In this document: in pieces, positions 9,216-18,900 of the stretch
Layout of the letters: every line of letters starts with the position of its first letter
How positions within the stretch are numbered: position 1 is the stretch's first letter
Assembly: GCF_042094015.1 (NCBI RefSeq)
Contig: NZ_JBELDZ010000022.1
Location: 1-35,137 of the forward strand
Direction of reading: 5' to 3'
Length of the DNA: 35,137 nt
Source: Aurantibacter sp042094015
GTDB lineage: Bacteria > Bacteroidota > Bacteroidia > Flavobacteriales > Flavobacteriaceae
Program-made: the position numbers and the translations under genes
Notes under the pieces: model-generated
Told to the model about the DNA's origin: nothing
Databases searched by the model: none
The model's input: only the letters and a program-made list of their open reading frames with translations

Positions 9216-10118
9216 ATGAAATATTTAGAAACAACCCACGAAAAAAAATCAGCACAAGTTACAGCGTTAATTACGTTAATACTTGTGCTTTTATTGTTTT
9301 TTGTAACGTCTCCACCATATACAGATCCACCAGAAGAATATGGAGTTGCCATAAATTTTGGTAACCCAAGCCAAATAGAAGACAATATTCCCGAAGATTT
9401 ACCTTCAAGTCCGCAAGATTCTAATGCAGATGATGTAGCAGAAAATTTAGAACCAGAAGAGGTTATTGAAGAAGAAGTTGTGGAAGAAGAAGTTATTGAG
9501 GAGATTGTAGAAGAAGAAGTAAATGATAAAGCTGAAGCAGATCTTTTAGCCCAAGAGGCAGAAAATGCTATAAAAATCAAAGAAGCTAAAGAGAAAGCAG
9601 ATAAAGAAGCCAAAGAACAAAAGGAAGCTAAAGAAAATGCTGCAAAAGCAAAATCGGATAAAGAAGCAAAAGAAAAAGCAGATGCATTAGCAGCAGCAGC
9701 AGCTGATAGAGCAGCCAAAGCAGCTGCGGCAAAAAAAGCAGCAGAAGGAGGAAATAGCAATGAGACAGTATCTTTTAATGCTGTAGAACGAGTGCCAGTT
9801 TATTCTGGTTGTACAGGTTCCAACGAAGCGCTTAAAAAATGTATGAGCGAAAAAATCAAAGCTTTTATTACTAATGAATTCGATAAAGAATTACCTGGAA
9901 ATGTTGGATTAAGTGGAGTTCAAACTATATTAATTGCTTTTAAAATTAATCAAGAAGGAAAAGTGGTTAGTGTTAATGTTAGAGCAAAACATCCAAAGTT
10001 AGTTACAGAAGCAAAACGTGTAACTAATATGTTGCCAAGGTTTAAACCGGGAATGCAAAATGGAAAACCTGTAACAGTTCCATTTTCGCAAACTCTTAAA
10101 ATCCAAACTGGAAAATAA
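9216..10118 (+). CDS. energy transducer TonB (first of two)
   Basis: A TonB-like protein of 300 residues that would carry energy from ExbB/ExbD across the periplasm to outer-membrane receptors. It has a single N-terminal membrane anchor (about residues 14-34) followed by PPYTDPPEEYGVAINFGN. A strongly acidic stretch (about 75-103, runs of Glu and Val) comes next, then a long Lys/Ala/Glu-rich region (about 104-175) that probably forms a helical rod. The C-terminal TonB domain begins around V190 with VERVPVYSGCTGS and continues through QTILIAFKINQEGKVVSV to RFKPGMQNGKPVTVPF, a standard Bacteroidota TonB_C layout. C199 and C209 could form a disulfide. A long Ala/Ser-rich reading frame on the opposite strand is a composition shadow of the rod. 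Confidence 0.88.
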   Translation: MKYLETTHEKKSAQVTALITLILVLLLFFVTSPPYTDPPEEYGVAINFGNPSQIEDNIPEDLPSSPQDSNADDVAENLEPEEVIEEEVVEEEVIEEIVEEEVNDKAEADLLAQEAENAIKIKEAKEKADKEAKEQKEAKENAAKAKSDKEAKEKADALAAAAADRAAKAAAAKKAAEGGNSNETVSFNAVERVPVYSGCTGSNEALKKCMSEKIKAFITNEFDKELPGNVGLSGVQTILIAFKINQEGKVVSVNVRAKHPKLVTEAKRVTNMLPRFKPGMQNGKPVTVPFSQTLKIQTGK

Positions 10119-10180
10119 TAATTTTAGATTAGTACTATATTTCAATCCTTAGATAAAAATGTAGTTCTAGATTTATATAT

Positions 10181-11095
10181 ATGAAATACTTAAAAAATAA
10201 GCACGAAAAGAATTCAGCTAGAATTACAACTTTAATTATGTTGTTAATTATTTTGCTTTTATTCTTAGTTACATCACCACCATATATGGATCCACCAGAA
10301 GAATATGGTGTAGCGGTAAATTTTGGTAATTCTAATGTTGGTAGTGGAGATGTACAACCAAACGAACCTATTAAATCCGAAAATAATAATAGTCCAGAAC
10401 CTTTTAAAGAGCCAACAAAAACAGATCCTGTAGAAGAGGTAAAGCCTGAAGAAACAAAACAAGAAGCAGCTGCTCAAAAAGTAGAGGATGTTTTAACTCA
10501 AGAAACTGAAGAAGCCATTGCTATAAAAAAACAAAAAGAAATAACAGACGCTAAAGCCAAAGCAGAATCTGACGCCAAGGCAAAAGCTAAGGCTGAAGCC
10601 GAAAAAATTGCTAAAGCAAAAGCAGAAGCAGCAGAAAAAAAACGTCAAGAAGAAGCCGCTAAAAAAGCAAAATTAGATGCTATGATGGGCGGGTTAAACG
10701 AATCTGATGGTACAACAAATGGAGGAGAAGGAGACGATGATAAAGCTGGAGATAAAGGTCAGTTAAATGGAAATCCTTATGCTTCAAGTTATTTTGGAGA
10801 TAAAGGGACAGGAAATGGTGGCGTAGGTTACGGCTTAAACGGAAGAGGAAAACCTTCATTACAAGTTTTTAAACAAACTTGTAATGAAGCTGGTTTGGTT
10901 GTGGTTATGATTGAAGTTGACAGGAATGGTAAAGTGATTAAAGCTACTCCAGGTGTAAAAGGAACAGAAAACACAGCATCTTGTTTATTAGAACCAGCTA
11001 AAAGAATTGCTTTGTCTCATAAATGGAAATCAGATACTAATGCGCCAATTAGACAAATTGGTTTTGTTAGTGTTAATTTTAAATTAGGTCAATAA
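10181..11095 (+). CDS. second TonB-like energy transducer, divergent C-terminus
   Basis: A 304-residue paralogue of the preceding protein. The first 50 residues are almost the same: MKYL, HEK-SA--T-LI, a membrane helix, TSPPYMDPPEEYGVAVNFGN. A Lys/Ala/Glu-rich helical spacer follows (about 85-165). The rest differs. A Gly/Asn/Asp-rich flexible stretch (about 168-218, GGLNESDGTTNGGEGDDD, then GDKGTGNGGVGYGLNGRG) precedes a small C-terminal domain. That domain has LVVVMIEVDRNGKVIKATPG and IGFVSVNFKLGQ, which looks like a TonB/TolA-type fold without the PxYPGC and LPxxxPG landmarks of the first copy. Two cysteines (KQTCNEAG and TASCLLEP) may pair. This part may contact a different receptor or another envelope component. 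Confidence 0.8.
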   Translation: MKYLKNKHEKNSARITTLIMLLIILLLFLVTSPPYMDPPEEYGVAVNFGNSNVGSGDVQPNEPIKSENNNSPEPFKEPTKTDPVEEVKPEETKQEAAAQKVEDVLTQETEEAIAIKKQKEITDAKAKAESDAKAKAKAEAEKIAKAKAEAAEKKRQEEAAKKAKLDAMMGGLNESDGTTNGGEGDDDKAGDKGQLNGNPYASSYFGDKGTGNGGVGYGLNGRGKPSLQVFKQTCNEAGLVVVMIEVDRNGKVIKATPGVKGTENTASCLLEPAKRIALSHKWKSDTNAPIRQIGFVSVNFKLGQ

Positions 11096-11097
11096 TA

Positions 11098-12312
11098 ATG
11101 ACATATCAAGATACAGTTAATTGGATGTTTAATCAGCTTCCAATGTATCAGAAACAAGGGAAATCAGCTTATAAAAAAGATTTATCTAATACTATTCTTT
11201 TAGCTAATTATTTAGATAACCCACAAAGTAAGTTTAAATCTATTCACGTTGCTGGAACTAACGGTAAAGGATCTACAAGTCATATGCTAGCTTCTGTTTT
11301 ACAAGAAGCAGGATATAAAGTTGGATTATATACATCACCACATTTAAAAGATTATCGCGAGCGTATTAAAATTAATGGCAAAGAAATTTCTAAGCAATTT
11401 GTTTTAGGTTTTATTAAAAAGCATCAAAAATTTTTTCAAGAAAATTCACTCTCCTTTTTTGAAATGACTGTTGGTTTAGCTTTTGATTATTTTTCAAAGA
11501 AAAAAGTAGATATTGCAATTATAGAAGTTGGTTTAGGTGGACGATTAGATTCTACAAATATTATAACTCCAGAAGTTTCTGTAATTACAAATATTGGGTT
11601 AGATCATACGCAGTTTTTAGGAAATACTTTAGAGTTAATTTCTAAAGAAAAAGGCGGAATTATAAAGCCAAAAATTCCAGTTGTAGTTAGCGAAACTCAA
11701 ACTGATACAAAACCAGTTTTTATAGCATTAGCTGAAGAAAATAACTCTCAAATTATATTCGCAGACCAAGAAGATTTAATTAATTTCTCAACAGATTTAT
11801 TAGGCAATTATCAAAACAAAAATAAACAAGCCGTTTATCAAGCAATTAAGTTACTAGATGATTCTTTTTCTATTTCAGAAAAGAATATAACAGAAGGATT
11901 AAATAATGTTGTGAAAAACACTAATGTTTTAGGTCGTTGGCAGGTTTTACAAAATACACCAAAAGTAATTTGTGATGCAGCTCATAATGCTGAAGGGTTA
12001 AAAACTACAATGCGTCAACTTCAAAAAGAATCCTATCAAAGCCTTCATATTGTATTTGGCGTTGTAAATGATAAAAATTTGTCAAGTATAGTTCAATATT
12101 TGCCTAAAGATGCATATTACTATTTTTGTGCACCAAATATTCAAAGAGCTATGTCTGTTTCAGAATTAAAAAATAAGATGTTAGCTTTTGGGTTAAACGG
12201 TGGAAAATATTCTTCAGTGCAAAAAGCTCTAAACGCATCAAAACTTTTAGCAAAAGACAACGATGTTATATACGTTGGCGGAAGTACTTTTGTAGTTGCT
12301 GAGGTTGTTTAG
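11098..12312 (+). CDS. folC: bifunctional folylpolyglutamate synthase/dihydrofolate synthase
   Basis: FolC joins glutamate to dihydropteroate and to folates with ATP in the cytoplasm. The 404-residue protein has the Mur-ligase-like P-loop VAGTNGKGSTSHML at residues 51-64, the folate-loop region LYTSPHLKDYRERIKING, the SFFEMTVGLAF segment, the metal and glutamate motifs IIEVGLGGRLDSTNI and ITNIGLDHTQFLG, and the C-terminal domain start GRWQVLQNTPKVICDAAHNAEG. All are classical FolC signatures. It begins two bases after the second TonB gene stop and ends the operon. No hairpin with a T-tract follows, so transcription may run toward the tRNA. Confidence 0.95.
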   Translation: MTYQDTVNWMFNQLPMYQKQGKSAYKKDLSNTILLANYLDNPQSKFKSIHVAGTNGKGSTSHMLASVLQEAGYKVGLYTSPHLKDYRERIKINGKEISKQFVLGFIKKHQKFFQENSLSFFEMTVGLAFDYFSKKKVDIAIIEVGLGGRLDSTNIITPEVSVITNIGLDHTQFLGNTLELISKEKGGIIKPKIPVVVSETQTDTKPVFIALAEENNSQIIFADQEDLINFSTDLLGNYQNKNKQAVYQAIKLLDDSFSISEKNITEGLNNVVKNTNVLGRWQVLQNTPKVICDAAHNAEGLKTTMRQLQKESYQSLHIVFGVVNDKNLSSIVQYLPKDAYYYFCAPNIQRAMSVSELKNKMLAFGLNGGKYSSVQKALNASKLLAKDNDVIYVGGSTFVVAEVV

Positions 12313-12435
12313 ATATTTTTGTTAAGTTCTTGAATATTAAAACAATATAATTTATTTATTTTTATAATATATTTTAAAGAAAAGTATTAAAGTCAACTAT
12401 TTTATTTTTTATTAAAAATAAGTCAAAAAAAAGTT

Positions 12436-12464
12436 TTGTACATTGAAATAAGGTCTTATATTTG
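12436..12464 (+). promoter_or_regulatory. strong promoter of tRNA-Val
   Basis: TTG (12436-12438), an 18-bp spacer and TATATTTG (12457-12464) match the Bacteroidota -33/-7 consensus fully. The mature tRNA begins 17 bases after the -7 box. The box and the next bases (TATATTTGCACTC) recur in front of tRNA-Arg at the right edge. Confidence 0.85.
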
Positions 12465-12481
12465 CACTCGCAACGCATTTA

Positions 12482-12556
12482 GGGCGATTAGCTCAGTTGG
12501 TTCAGAGCACTTGGTTTACACCCAAGGGGTCAGGGGTTCGAATCCCTTATCGCCCA
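12482..12556 (+). tRNA. tRNA-Val (anticodon TAC)
   Basis: A complete cloverleaf. The acceptor stem GGGCGAT pairs with ATCGCCC, the D arm is GCTC/GAGC, the anticodon stem CTTGG/CCAAG encloses TTTACAC with anticodon TAC, and the T arm is AGGGG-TTCGAAT-CCCTT. The discriminator is A, and the CCA end is not encoded. It has its own promoter upstream and a terminator hairpin directly downstream. Confidence 0.97.
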
Positions 12557-12560
12557 CAAT

Positions 12561-12590
12561 AAAAAGTCTTCATTTTAATGAAGACTTTTT
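12561..12590. terminator. bidirectional terminator after tRNA-Val and murF
   Basis: A 14-bp perfect stem (12561-12574 with 12577-12590), core AGTCTTCATT/AATGAAGACT, with terminal A and T runs on both sides. It lies between tRNA-Val (+) and the murF stop (-) and can end both transcripts. Confidence 0.9.
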
Positions 12591-12607
12591 TTATTAAATA
12601 TACAGTT

Positions 12608-13909
12608 TTAATCTATTAGTGTTAGAATTCTTTCTAAAGCCATTCCTCTAGAGCCTTTTATTAAAATGGTTGAATTTTCTATATTAATATTTTTGAAATC
12701 AATTTTTAAATCTTCAAAAGATTTATATAATACTATCTTGTTAGAATTTAATTTGATTTTGTTGAAATTTGCACCAATCAGGTAAATTTTTTTTATATTT
12801 AGATTTAAAGCTTGCTCAGCAATGTTTTGATGTTCGTTTTCGGCTTCTAACCCTAGTTCAAACATATCACCGAGAAATACTATTTTAGAATCTCCAGATA
12901 GGTTGTTTAGGTTTTCTAAAGCAACCTGCATACTAGATGGGTTAGCGTTATATGCATCTAATATTATTTTTGTAGACCCATTATTAATTATTTGAGATCT
13001 ATTATTAGTTGGAATATAGTTTTCTAAACCATTTTTAATGTCTTTAGTATTTACTTTAAAGTAATTTCCAATGCATATTGCTGCGCTAATATTGTAAAAG
13101 TTATATTGTCCTGTTAAATGTGTTTGAATAAATTCATCTTGGTAGCTAATTGACAATAATTCTTGGTTGTTATCAATTAAATTTATTTTTGTATCTGAAG
13201 TAGAAGCAGAAGATGTTCCAAAAGTGTATATATTAAACTTTTTTGTAAGTTCTATTTGTTTTTCATCATTTAAATTTACAAATGCTATTTTGTTATTATT
13301 TTTTAAATAATGGTATAGCTCTGATTTTCCCTTTATTACTCCTTCAATTCCTCCAAAACCTTCTAAATGAGCTTTTCCAAAGTTAGTAATATAACCAAAG
13401 TCTGGTTGTGCTATTTCACAAAGAAACTCAATTTCTTTTTTATGATTTGCACCCATTTCTACTATTCCTATTTCAGTGCTGGAATTCATTGAGAGAAGCG
13501 TTAAAGGAACTCCAATGTGATTGTTTAAATTCCCAACCGTAGCAATTGTATTAAATTTTTGACTTAACACAGCATTAATAAGCTCCTTGGTTGTTGTTTT
13601 TCCATTACTACCAGTTAATCCAATAATAGGTATATTCAAAAATTGTCTATGAAATTTTGCCAGTTTTTGTAATGCAGTCAATGAGTTTTCTACATGGAGA
13701 TATCTGTGCTTATCGAAATCCTTTTCTATCCCTTCATCATCAATTACAACATATTTTGCTCCTTGTTTTAGTGCTTGATTTGCAAAACTATTTCCATTAA
13801 AGTTTTCTCCTTTTAAAGCGAAATAAATATCGTTAGTTTTTACTTTTCTTGTGTCAGTAGAAACATTATTGCATTCTTGGTAATGTTTATGTAACTCATC
13901 TATTGTCAT
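12608..13909 (-). CDS. murF: UDP-N-acetylmuramoyl-tripeptide--D-alanyl-D-alanine ligase
   Basis: MurF adds D-Ala-D-Ala to the UDP-MurNAc tripeptide, the last cytoplasmic step in making the peptidoglycan monomer. The 433-residue protein has the N-terminal substrate domain (VSTDTRKVKTNDIYFALKGE), the ATP P-loop IGLTGSNGKTTTKEL at residues 96-110, TVGNLNNHIGVPLTLL, the IVEMGANHKKEIEFLC motif specific to MurF, YITNFGKAHLEGFGG, and the C-terminal ILDAYNANPSSM and FLGDMFELG. The gene is read in the same direction as gldJ. Only 14 bases separate its ATG from an upstream hairpin, so it must rely on read-through or on a promoter inside gldJ. Confidence 0.95.
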   Translation of the reverse strand: MTIDELHKHYQECNNVSTDTRKVKTNDIYFALKGENFNGNSFANQALKQGAKYVVIDDEGIEKDFDKHRYLHVENSLTALQKLAKFHRQFLNIPIIGLTGSNGKTTTKELINAVLSQKFNTIATVGNLNNHIGVPLTLLSMNSSTEIGIVEMGANHKKEIEFLCEIAQPDFGYITNFGKAHLEGFGGIEGVIKGKSELYHYLKNNNKIAFVNLNDEKQIELTKKFNIYTFGTSSASTSDTKINLIDNNQELLSISYQDEFIQTHLTGQYNFYNISAAICIGNYFKVNTKDIKNGLENYIPTNNRSQIINNGSTKIILDAYNANPSSMQVALENLNNLSGDSKIVFLGDMFELGLEAENEHQNIAEQALNLNIKKIYLIGANFNKIKLNSNKIVLYKSFEDLKIDFKNINIENSTILIKGSRGMALERILTLID

Positions 13910-13923
13910 AATAATTATTGTAT

Positions 13924-13959
13924 AAAAAAAGTCCTAACAATTAAGTTAGGACTTTTTTT
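13924..13959 (-). terminator. hairpin terminator or attenuator between gldJ and murF
   Basis: A 15-bp stem (13924-13938 with 13945-13959) around a 6-base loop, core GTCCTAAC/GTTAGGAC, flanked by seven A and seven T residues. In the direction of gldJ transcription it has a proper U-tract. The murF ATG begins 14 bases past it. Confidence 0.85.
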
Positions 13960-13973
13960 GTAAGCTATTGAAT

Positions 13974-15656
13974 TTAGTTTTTTGTTTTCTTCTGTCCTTG
14001 TGATTTAGAACCAACTCTAGACATTGCACATCTAAAACCTATATAATCAGTTGCTTTGTTTTGTGGGTAATATCTACGCATAGCAGGATCTAACCAATAT
14101 TCTCTATCTTTCCAAGAACCACCTTTATAGACTCTTACTTCGTCATTAATTAAAGATGTTCTTTTGTTATTTTTATCCCATTCTCTCACAACACCAGTTG
14201 AGTCATATTCAATGTTGTGTTTTGGAGAATTATACATTTTGTTTGTTGCAGTCTCTTTTTTCGAAGCATCAGCTTCTTCATCATCAAAACCTCCTTGATC
14301 ATAAAACCTTGAAGATTGTGTATCTCCATCTCTAAAGTTTCTGTTATCTGCTCTGTCAAAGTTTGTTCTTAGATAAGTTTCATCTTCATCTACAGGAACT
14401 TGAGCAATTTCACCAGGTAAGTCTCTAGCAATTAATTTACCATCAGGTAAAGTATCATATACAACATCTTCTGTAGTTACAATCTTAACTGTACCATCTT
14501 CGTTTAAAGCATTTTTAGTATATACATTTCCTCTGTAGTAGTTAAAGTCGTTAAATTCATCATCAACAATAGGTCTGTAAACATCAGCAACCCACTCAGC
14601 AACATTTCCAGCCATATCGTATAATCCAAAATCATTTGGATCGTATGATCTTGTTGGAGCAGTAATATCGGCACCATCATCAGACCATCCAGCAATTCCA
14701 CCATAATCTCCTTTACCTTGTTTAAAGTTAGCCATTTGATCTCCACGAACTTTACGGTTTCCTGCTCTTGTGTAAGCACCATCCCATGGGTATTTTTTAC
14801 GACCTCTGTGAACGTTATAGCTTCTAACCTCAGACAATCCTAATGCAGCATATTCCCATTCTGTTTCAGATGGTAATCTGTATTGCGGAGATATTAAACC
14901 TGTTTCGCGAGTAGCAAAAACATTAATCTCTTCTCCATCTGCTGTTAATTGAGGTTTTCTTTTTCCTCCTTTAATTATTTCTTCATCTCCACCAAAAGTA
15001 CTTGTTGGTGTATTTATGTATGTGTCTGTGCTAAAGTTAGAATCTGCAGTTGCTTCTAATTGACTTCCTTCTTTTAAATAGCCAGCTTCCTGTAATGCTT
15101 GCTCGTTTACACGATCTGTTCTCCAATCAGCATATTCTACAGCTTGTATCCAGCTTACACCAACAACAGGATATGATCCATAACCAGGGTGACGTAAATA
15201 ATTATTTGTCATTACCTCATTATAACCTAATCTATTTCTCCAAACTAAAGTGTCTGGTACAACTCCATTGTAAATATTTGCGAAATTTTCTTCTTCTGGT
15301 GGATATACTTCTTCTATCCAATCTAAAAATTCTAAATACATTTTATTCGTTACCTCGGTTTCATCCATATAAAACGATTGAACGTGTTGCTGATTAGGTG
15401 TGTTGTTCCAATCGTGCATTACATCGTCCTGAACTTTTCCCATAGTAAAGGTTCCACCTTCTACGAATACAGTTCCTGGAGGTGTTTCTTGTTCCTTGAA
15501 TTTAGTATTGTATTGAAAACCACCTTCTTTGGCATTAATTTTCCAACCAGTACCTTGAGAAACATTAGGGTCTTGTCCTCTTTTACATCCTAAAATTGCT
15601 AAAGCTGTAAAAGCAAAAAGTAGCAATTTTGTTGATAAAACGTTTTTCATATTCAT
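13974..15656 (-). CDS. gldJ: gliding motility lipoprotein GldJ
   Basis: GldJ is an outer-membrane-associated lipoprotein needed for gliding and for stable type IX secretion in Flavobacteria. The start chosen here gives 560 residues and a lipoprotein signal peptide with the lipobox LAILGC (acylated Cys at residue 24). The body is an FGE/SUMF1-like domain: VFVEGGTFTMGKVQDD, SFYMDETEVTNKMYLEFLDW, YPVVGVSWIQAVEYADWR, YRLPSETEWEYAALG, and near the end VYKGGSWKDREYWLDP and IGFRCAMS. The reading frame extends upstream to an ATG at 15695, but a promoter-like element lies at 15692-15721, so that start would fall before transcription begins. ATGs at 15656 and 15650 are both plausible. The gene is divergent from porU, another T9SS gene. 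Confidence 0.93.
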   Translation of the reverse strand: MNMKNVLSTKLLLFAFTALAILGCKRGQDPNVSQGTGWKINAKEGGFQYNTKFKEQETPPGTVFVEGGTFTMGKVQDDVMHDWNNTPNQQHVQSFYMDETEVTNKMYLEFLDWIEEVYPPEEENFANIYNGVVPDTLVWRNRLGYNEVMTNNYLRHPGYGSYPVVGVSWIQAVEYADWRTDRVNEQALQEAGYLKEGSQLEATADSNFSTDTYINTPTSTFGGDEEIIKGGKRKPQLTADGEEINVFATRETGLISPQYRLPSETEWEYAALGLSEVRSYNVHRGRKKYPWDGAYTRAGNRKVRGDQMANFKQGKGDYGGIAGWSDDGADITAPTRSYDPNDFGLYDMAGNVAEWVADVYRPIVDDEFNDFNYYRGNVYTKNALNEDGTVKIVTTEDVVYDTLPDGKLIARDLPGEIAQVPVDEDETYLRTNFDRADNRNFRDGDTQSSRFYDQGGFDDEEADASKKETATNKMYNSPKHNIEYDSTGVVREWDKNNKRTSLINDEVRVYKGGSWKDREYWLDPAMRRYYPQNKATDYIGFRCAMSRVGSKSQGQKKTKN

Positions 15657-15691
15657 AATTTTAAGTAGATAAAAGTCTCTATTTTGGTCAC

Positions 15692-15721
15692 GCAATATAA
15701 TAATTATTGATTGTAAAACAA
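15692..15721 (-). promoter_or_regulatory. candidate gldJ promoter
   Basis: On the minus strand TTG (15719-15721), a 19-bp spacer and TATATTGC (15692-15699). The spacing is ideal, but the -7 box differs from TAnnTTTG at its last two bases. It would start transcription about 30 bases before the ATG at 15656. Confidence 0.4.
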
Positions 15722-15902
15722 GTTTTTTTACTTAATTAGTTCAAAAAAAATAAGATTAATTTTTGCTTATTTTTCCGATTAAGTGAGTCAACAAACAGAT
15801 AAACGTATTTTTTTTGTTATTATTATTGTAAATTTGATTTTTATTTTAATAAAAAAAGCTAATTGCTAGTAATAATTTGTACAACAAAGCGTTTTGTAAT
15901 TA

Positions 15903-18900
15903 ATGAAAAAGAAAATTGTTTTTATATCCTTGTTTTGTGTTGCTCTTTGTTTTTCTCAAAATAAACGAATAGTTCTTAATTGGGATGGAGTAAAGTCTTA
16001 CAACACGGATAGTTATAAGGTTGTTGTGCCTTATTTTTCAAACAAAAACAGTTTTGTTTATAGCTTAGAGGAAGGTGTTGTTTTTGTTGAAGAATGGGAT
16101 TCTGGTACATATGTAAATCCTAATTCGTTAATTATAACCTCTCTTTCTTATGATAATATATCTTCTAGTGAATTGAAGGATGTAGATGTTTCTAATATAA
16201 AATCATCTATTAACGCAAAATTATTAAATGCTCAAAACCGTAACGATGTTAAAACAGTTTTTAAGTTTAATCCTATAATTAAATCTGAGGATGGTTTGTA
16301 TAAGAAAGTTGTATCTATTTCAATTTCTTACTCAACTTCCAGTTCTTTTAAAAGTACAAATAATATACAGCAATCGGTTACAAACTCTTTACTAAACACT
16401 AATAAATGGTATAGGTTTTTTGTTGAGGAAACAGGTGTTTTTAAGTTGACTAAATCTTTCCTTAATGAAATTGGAATTAATACAAATGGAATAGATCCTA
16501 GAAATATTAAAATTTATGGAAGTGGTGGAGCAATGATTCCTTATATTAATGATCCTAGCTTTCCTATTGATCCGGCTGAAAATTCTATAAAAGTAGTAGG
16601 GGAAACAGATGGCGTATTCAATAATGAAGACTATATTCTTTTTTATGCTATTGGGCCAAAAGGGTTTAATCCAGATAGTAATTCTCATATAAATTCGTAT
16701 AATGATAAAACCTATTATTATATAAATGTTAGTAATGGTCTAGGGAAACGTATTCAGCCATATATTCAGCCTGTAAGTCCAGCTATTGAAACAATAGATT
16801 CGTTTAAGGACTATAAGTTTCATGAATTAGACGAATATAGTCTTGCTTTTGTAGGAAGACGTTGGTTTGGAGATAAGTTTGATGAAGAAACAATTAAAGA
16901 ATTCGATTTTTCTTTTCCTAATATAAGCTTTACAGAGCCAGTTAACCCTAGTGAAGACCCAATAAGAAAACCAGTAAGATTAAAAGTTATTGGAGCTTCA
17001 ACATCTTCATCTTCAAGTAATCTAATTGTTCAAGCTAATGGAAATACTGAAAGTATTTTAAATTTAGCTGCAGTTCCATTATTTAACCCTACCTCTGTTG
17101 CAGAAAGTATTTATGATGCAAATATTCAAGTTAATAGTGATGATATTAATATAAGAATAGAGCATGATAAATTAGGTAACCCAAGTACTGAAGCGTATCT
17201 AGATTATATTGTGCTCGAAGCAGAAAGAGATTTAATATATATTGATGAGCAATTGTTTTTTAAGCCCTTTTCGGAAAATAATGTTACTGGTGTTGTAAAT
17301 ATAAGTTTGTCTAATGCAGAAAATATAAATGAAATTTGGGAGGTTTCAGATATATATAACATAAGTGCTGTTACATCTCCAGGGACCGAAATAGTGGTGT
17401 TTAAATCGACATTAGAAGCTAGTCAAGAGTTTGTGGCTTTAAGTTCAACAACATATAAAACGCCTTTGTCTGACAGTAATTCTTTAGTTCAAAACCAGGA
17501 TTTGAAAGGGTCAATATTTTTAGATTCAAATCTTAATTTTCAAGATATTGATTATTTAATGTTAACTCCTCAATCTCATTTAGCGCAAGCAAACAGATTA
17601 GCAGAAATAAATAGAGAGGTTAATAATTTGTCTGTAAAAGTTGTAACTATTGAGTCTATTTACAATGAATTCAATACGGGTAATCCAGATATTGCTGCGA
17701 TAAGGAATTTTGTTAAATATGTATACGATAATGCTAGCTCTCTAGATAAGAAGCTGAAATATTTATGCCTTTTTGGAGATACATCTTTTGATTATAAAGA
17801 GCGTATTTCTTCAAACTTATATAATTTCCCAACCTGGAATGCAGTAAGTAGTTTTAACTTAACAAGTTCTTTTATTTCTGATGATTTTTACGGTTTAATG
17901 GATTCTGGTGAAGGTGATTTTGAAATATCAGATCGGTTAGATATTGCAGTTGGTAGAATTATAGCAGATTCACCACAAAGAGCTGCTCAAATGGTAGATA
18001 AGGTTGAGGCTTACTATAAAGAAGCTGCTTTAGGTAATTGGAGGAACAATATCGTGATGGTTTCGGATGATGTAGATGCTGATTGGGAGGAAGAACTTCA
18101 ACGAACTACCGATGAAATTGCTGATGCAATTTCATTATCAAACCCAGCTTTAAATGTTATTAAAATTCATACTGATGCTTATCAACAGGAATCTTCCTCA
18201 GGTGGGAATCGTTATCCATCAGTAAATACAGCTATAGCTAATGAGCTTGAAAAAGGAGCATTAATGATAAACTATTTCGGACATGGAGGAGAAGATGGTT
18301 TAGCTGCAGAGCGTATTTTCGATAAGAATAATGTTAATGATTTAAGAAATGTATGTAAGTATCACTGCTTTGTAACTGTAACTTGTGAGTATACTAAATT
18401 TGATAACCCATTGAGGGTAACTGCAGGAGAATTAGTTTTTTGGAACTCTCAAGGAGGAGCGATTCAATTAGTGTCAACTACTAGGCAAATCTTTATGCCA
18501 GTTGGAGTCGCTGTAAATAGAACGCTAGAAGAATATATGTTTGATACCGATGTGTTTGGTAATCATATTTCTGTTGCAGAAGCAGTAAGACTAACTAAAA
18601 ATGACCCAAGTGTCTCTACTACACAGCAAAAATTATTAATGTTTTCAATTGGTGATCCAGCATTAAGATTAAGCTTTCCAAAACCTAATGTGGTTTTAAC
18701 AACAGTGAATGATATTCCAATTGCTCAACAAACAGAGCCTCTACAATCTTTGGGTTACGCTAAATTACAAGGTTACTTAACAGATAGTCAAAATAATATT
18801 TTAACAAATTATAATGGTACTTTAACAACTACATTATTTGATAAAAATGTTTTAACGTCAACACTAGCTAACGACGGAACAATTTTCAATGGACAAGTTC

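Noticed and set aside
9212..9760. Long Ala/Ser/Phe-rich frame on the minus strand
   Set aside because: It is antisense to the Lys/Ala/Glu-rich rod of the first TonB protein; the low-complexity composition keeps the opposite frame open.
12395..12425. A/T-rich imperfect inverted repeat after folC
   Set aside because: It has no G-C core and would not form a stable terminator.
14504..15593. Several short frames overlapping gldJ in other frames or antisense
   Set aside because: No recognisable domain, biased composition, and full overlap with a strongly conserved gene.
16392..16688. Minus-strand frame inside porU
   Set aside because: An Ile/Asn-rich shadow of an AT-rich coding region without similarity to any family I know.
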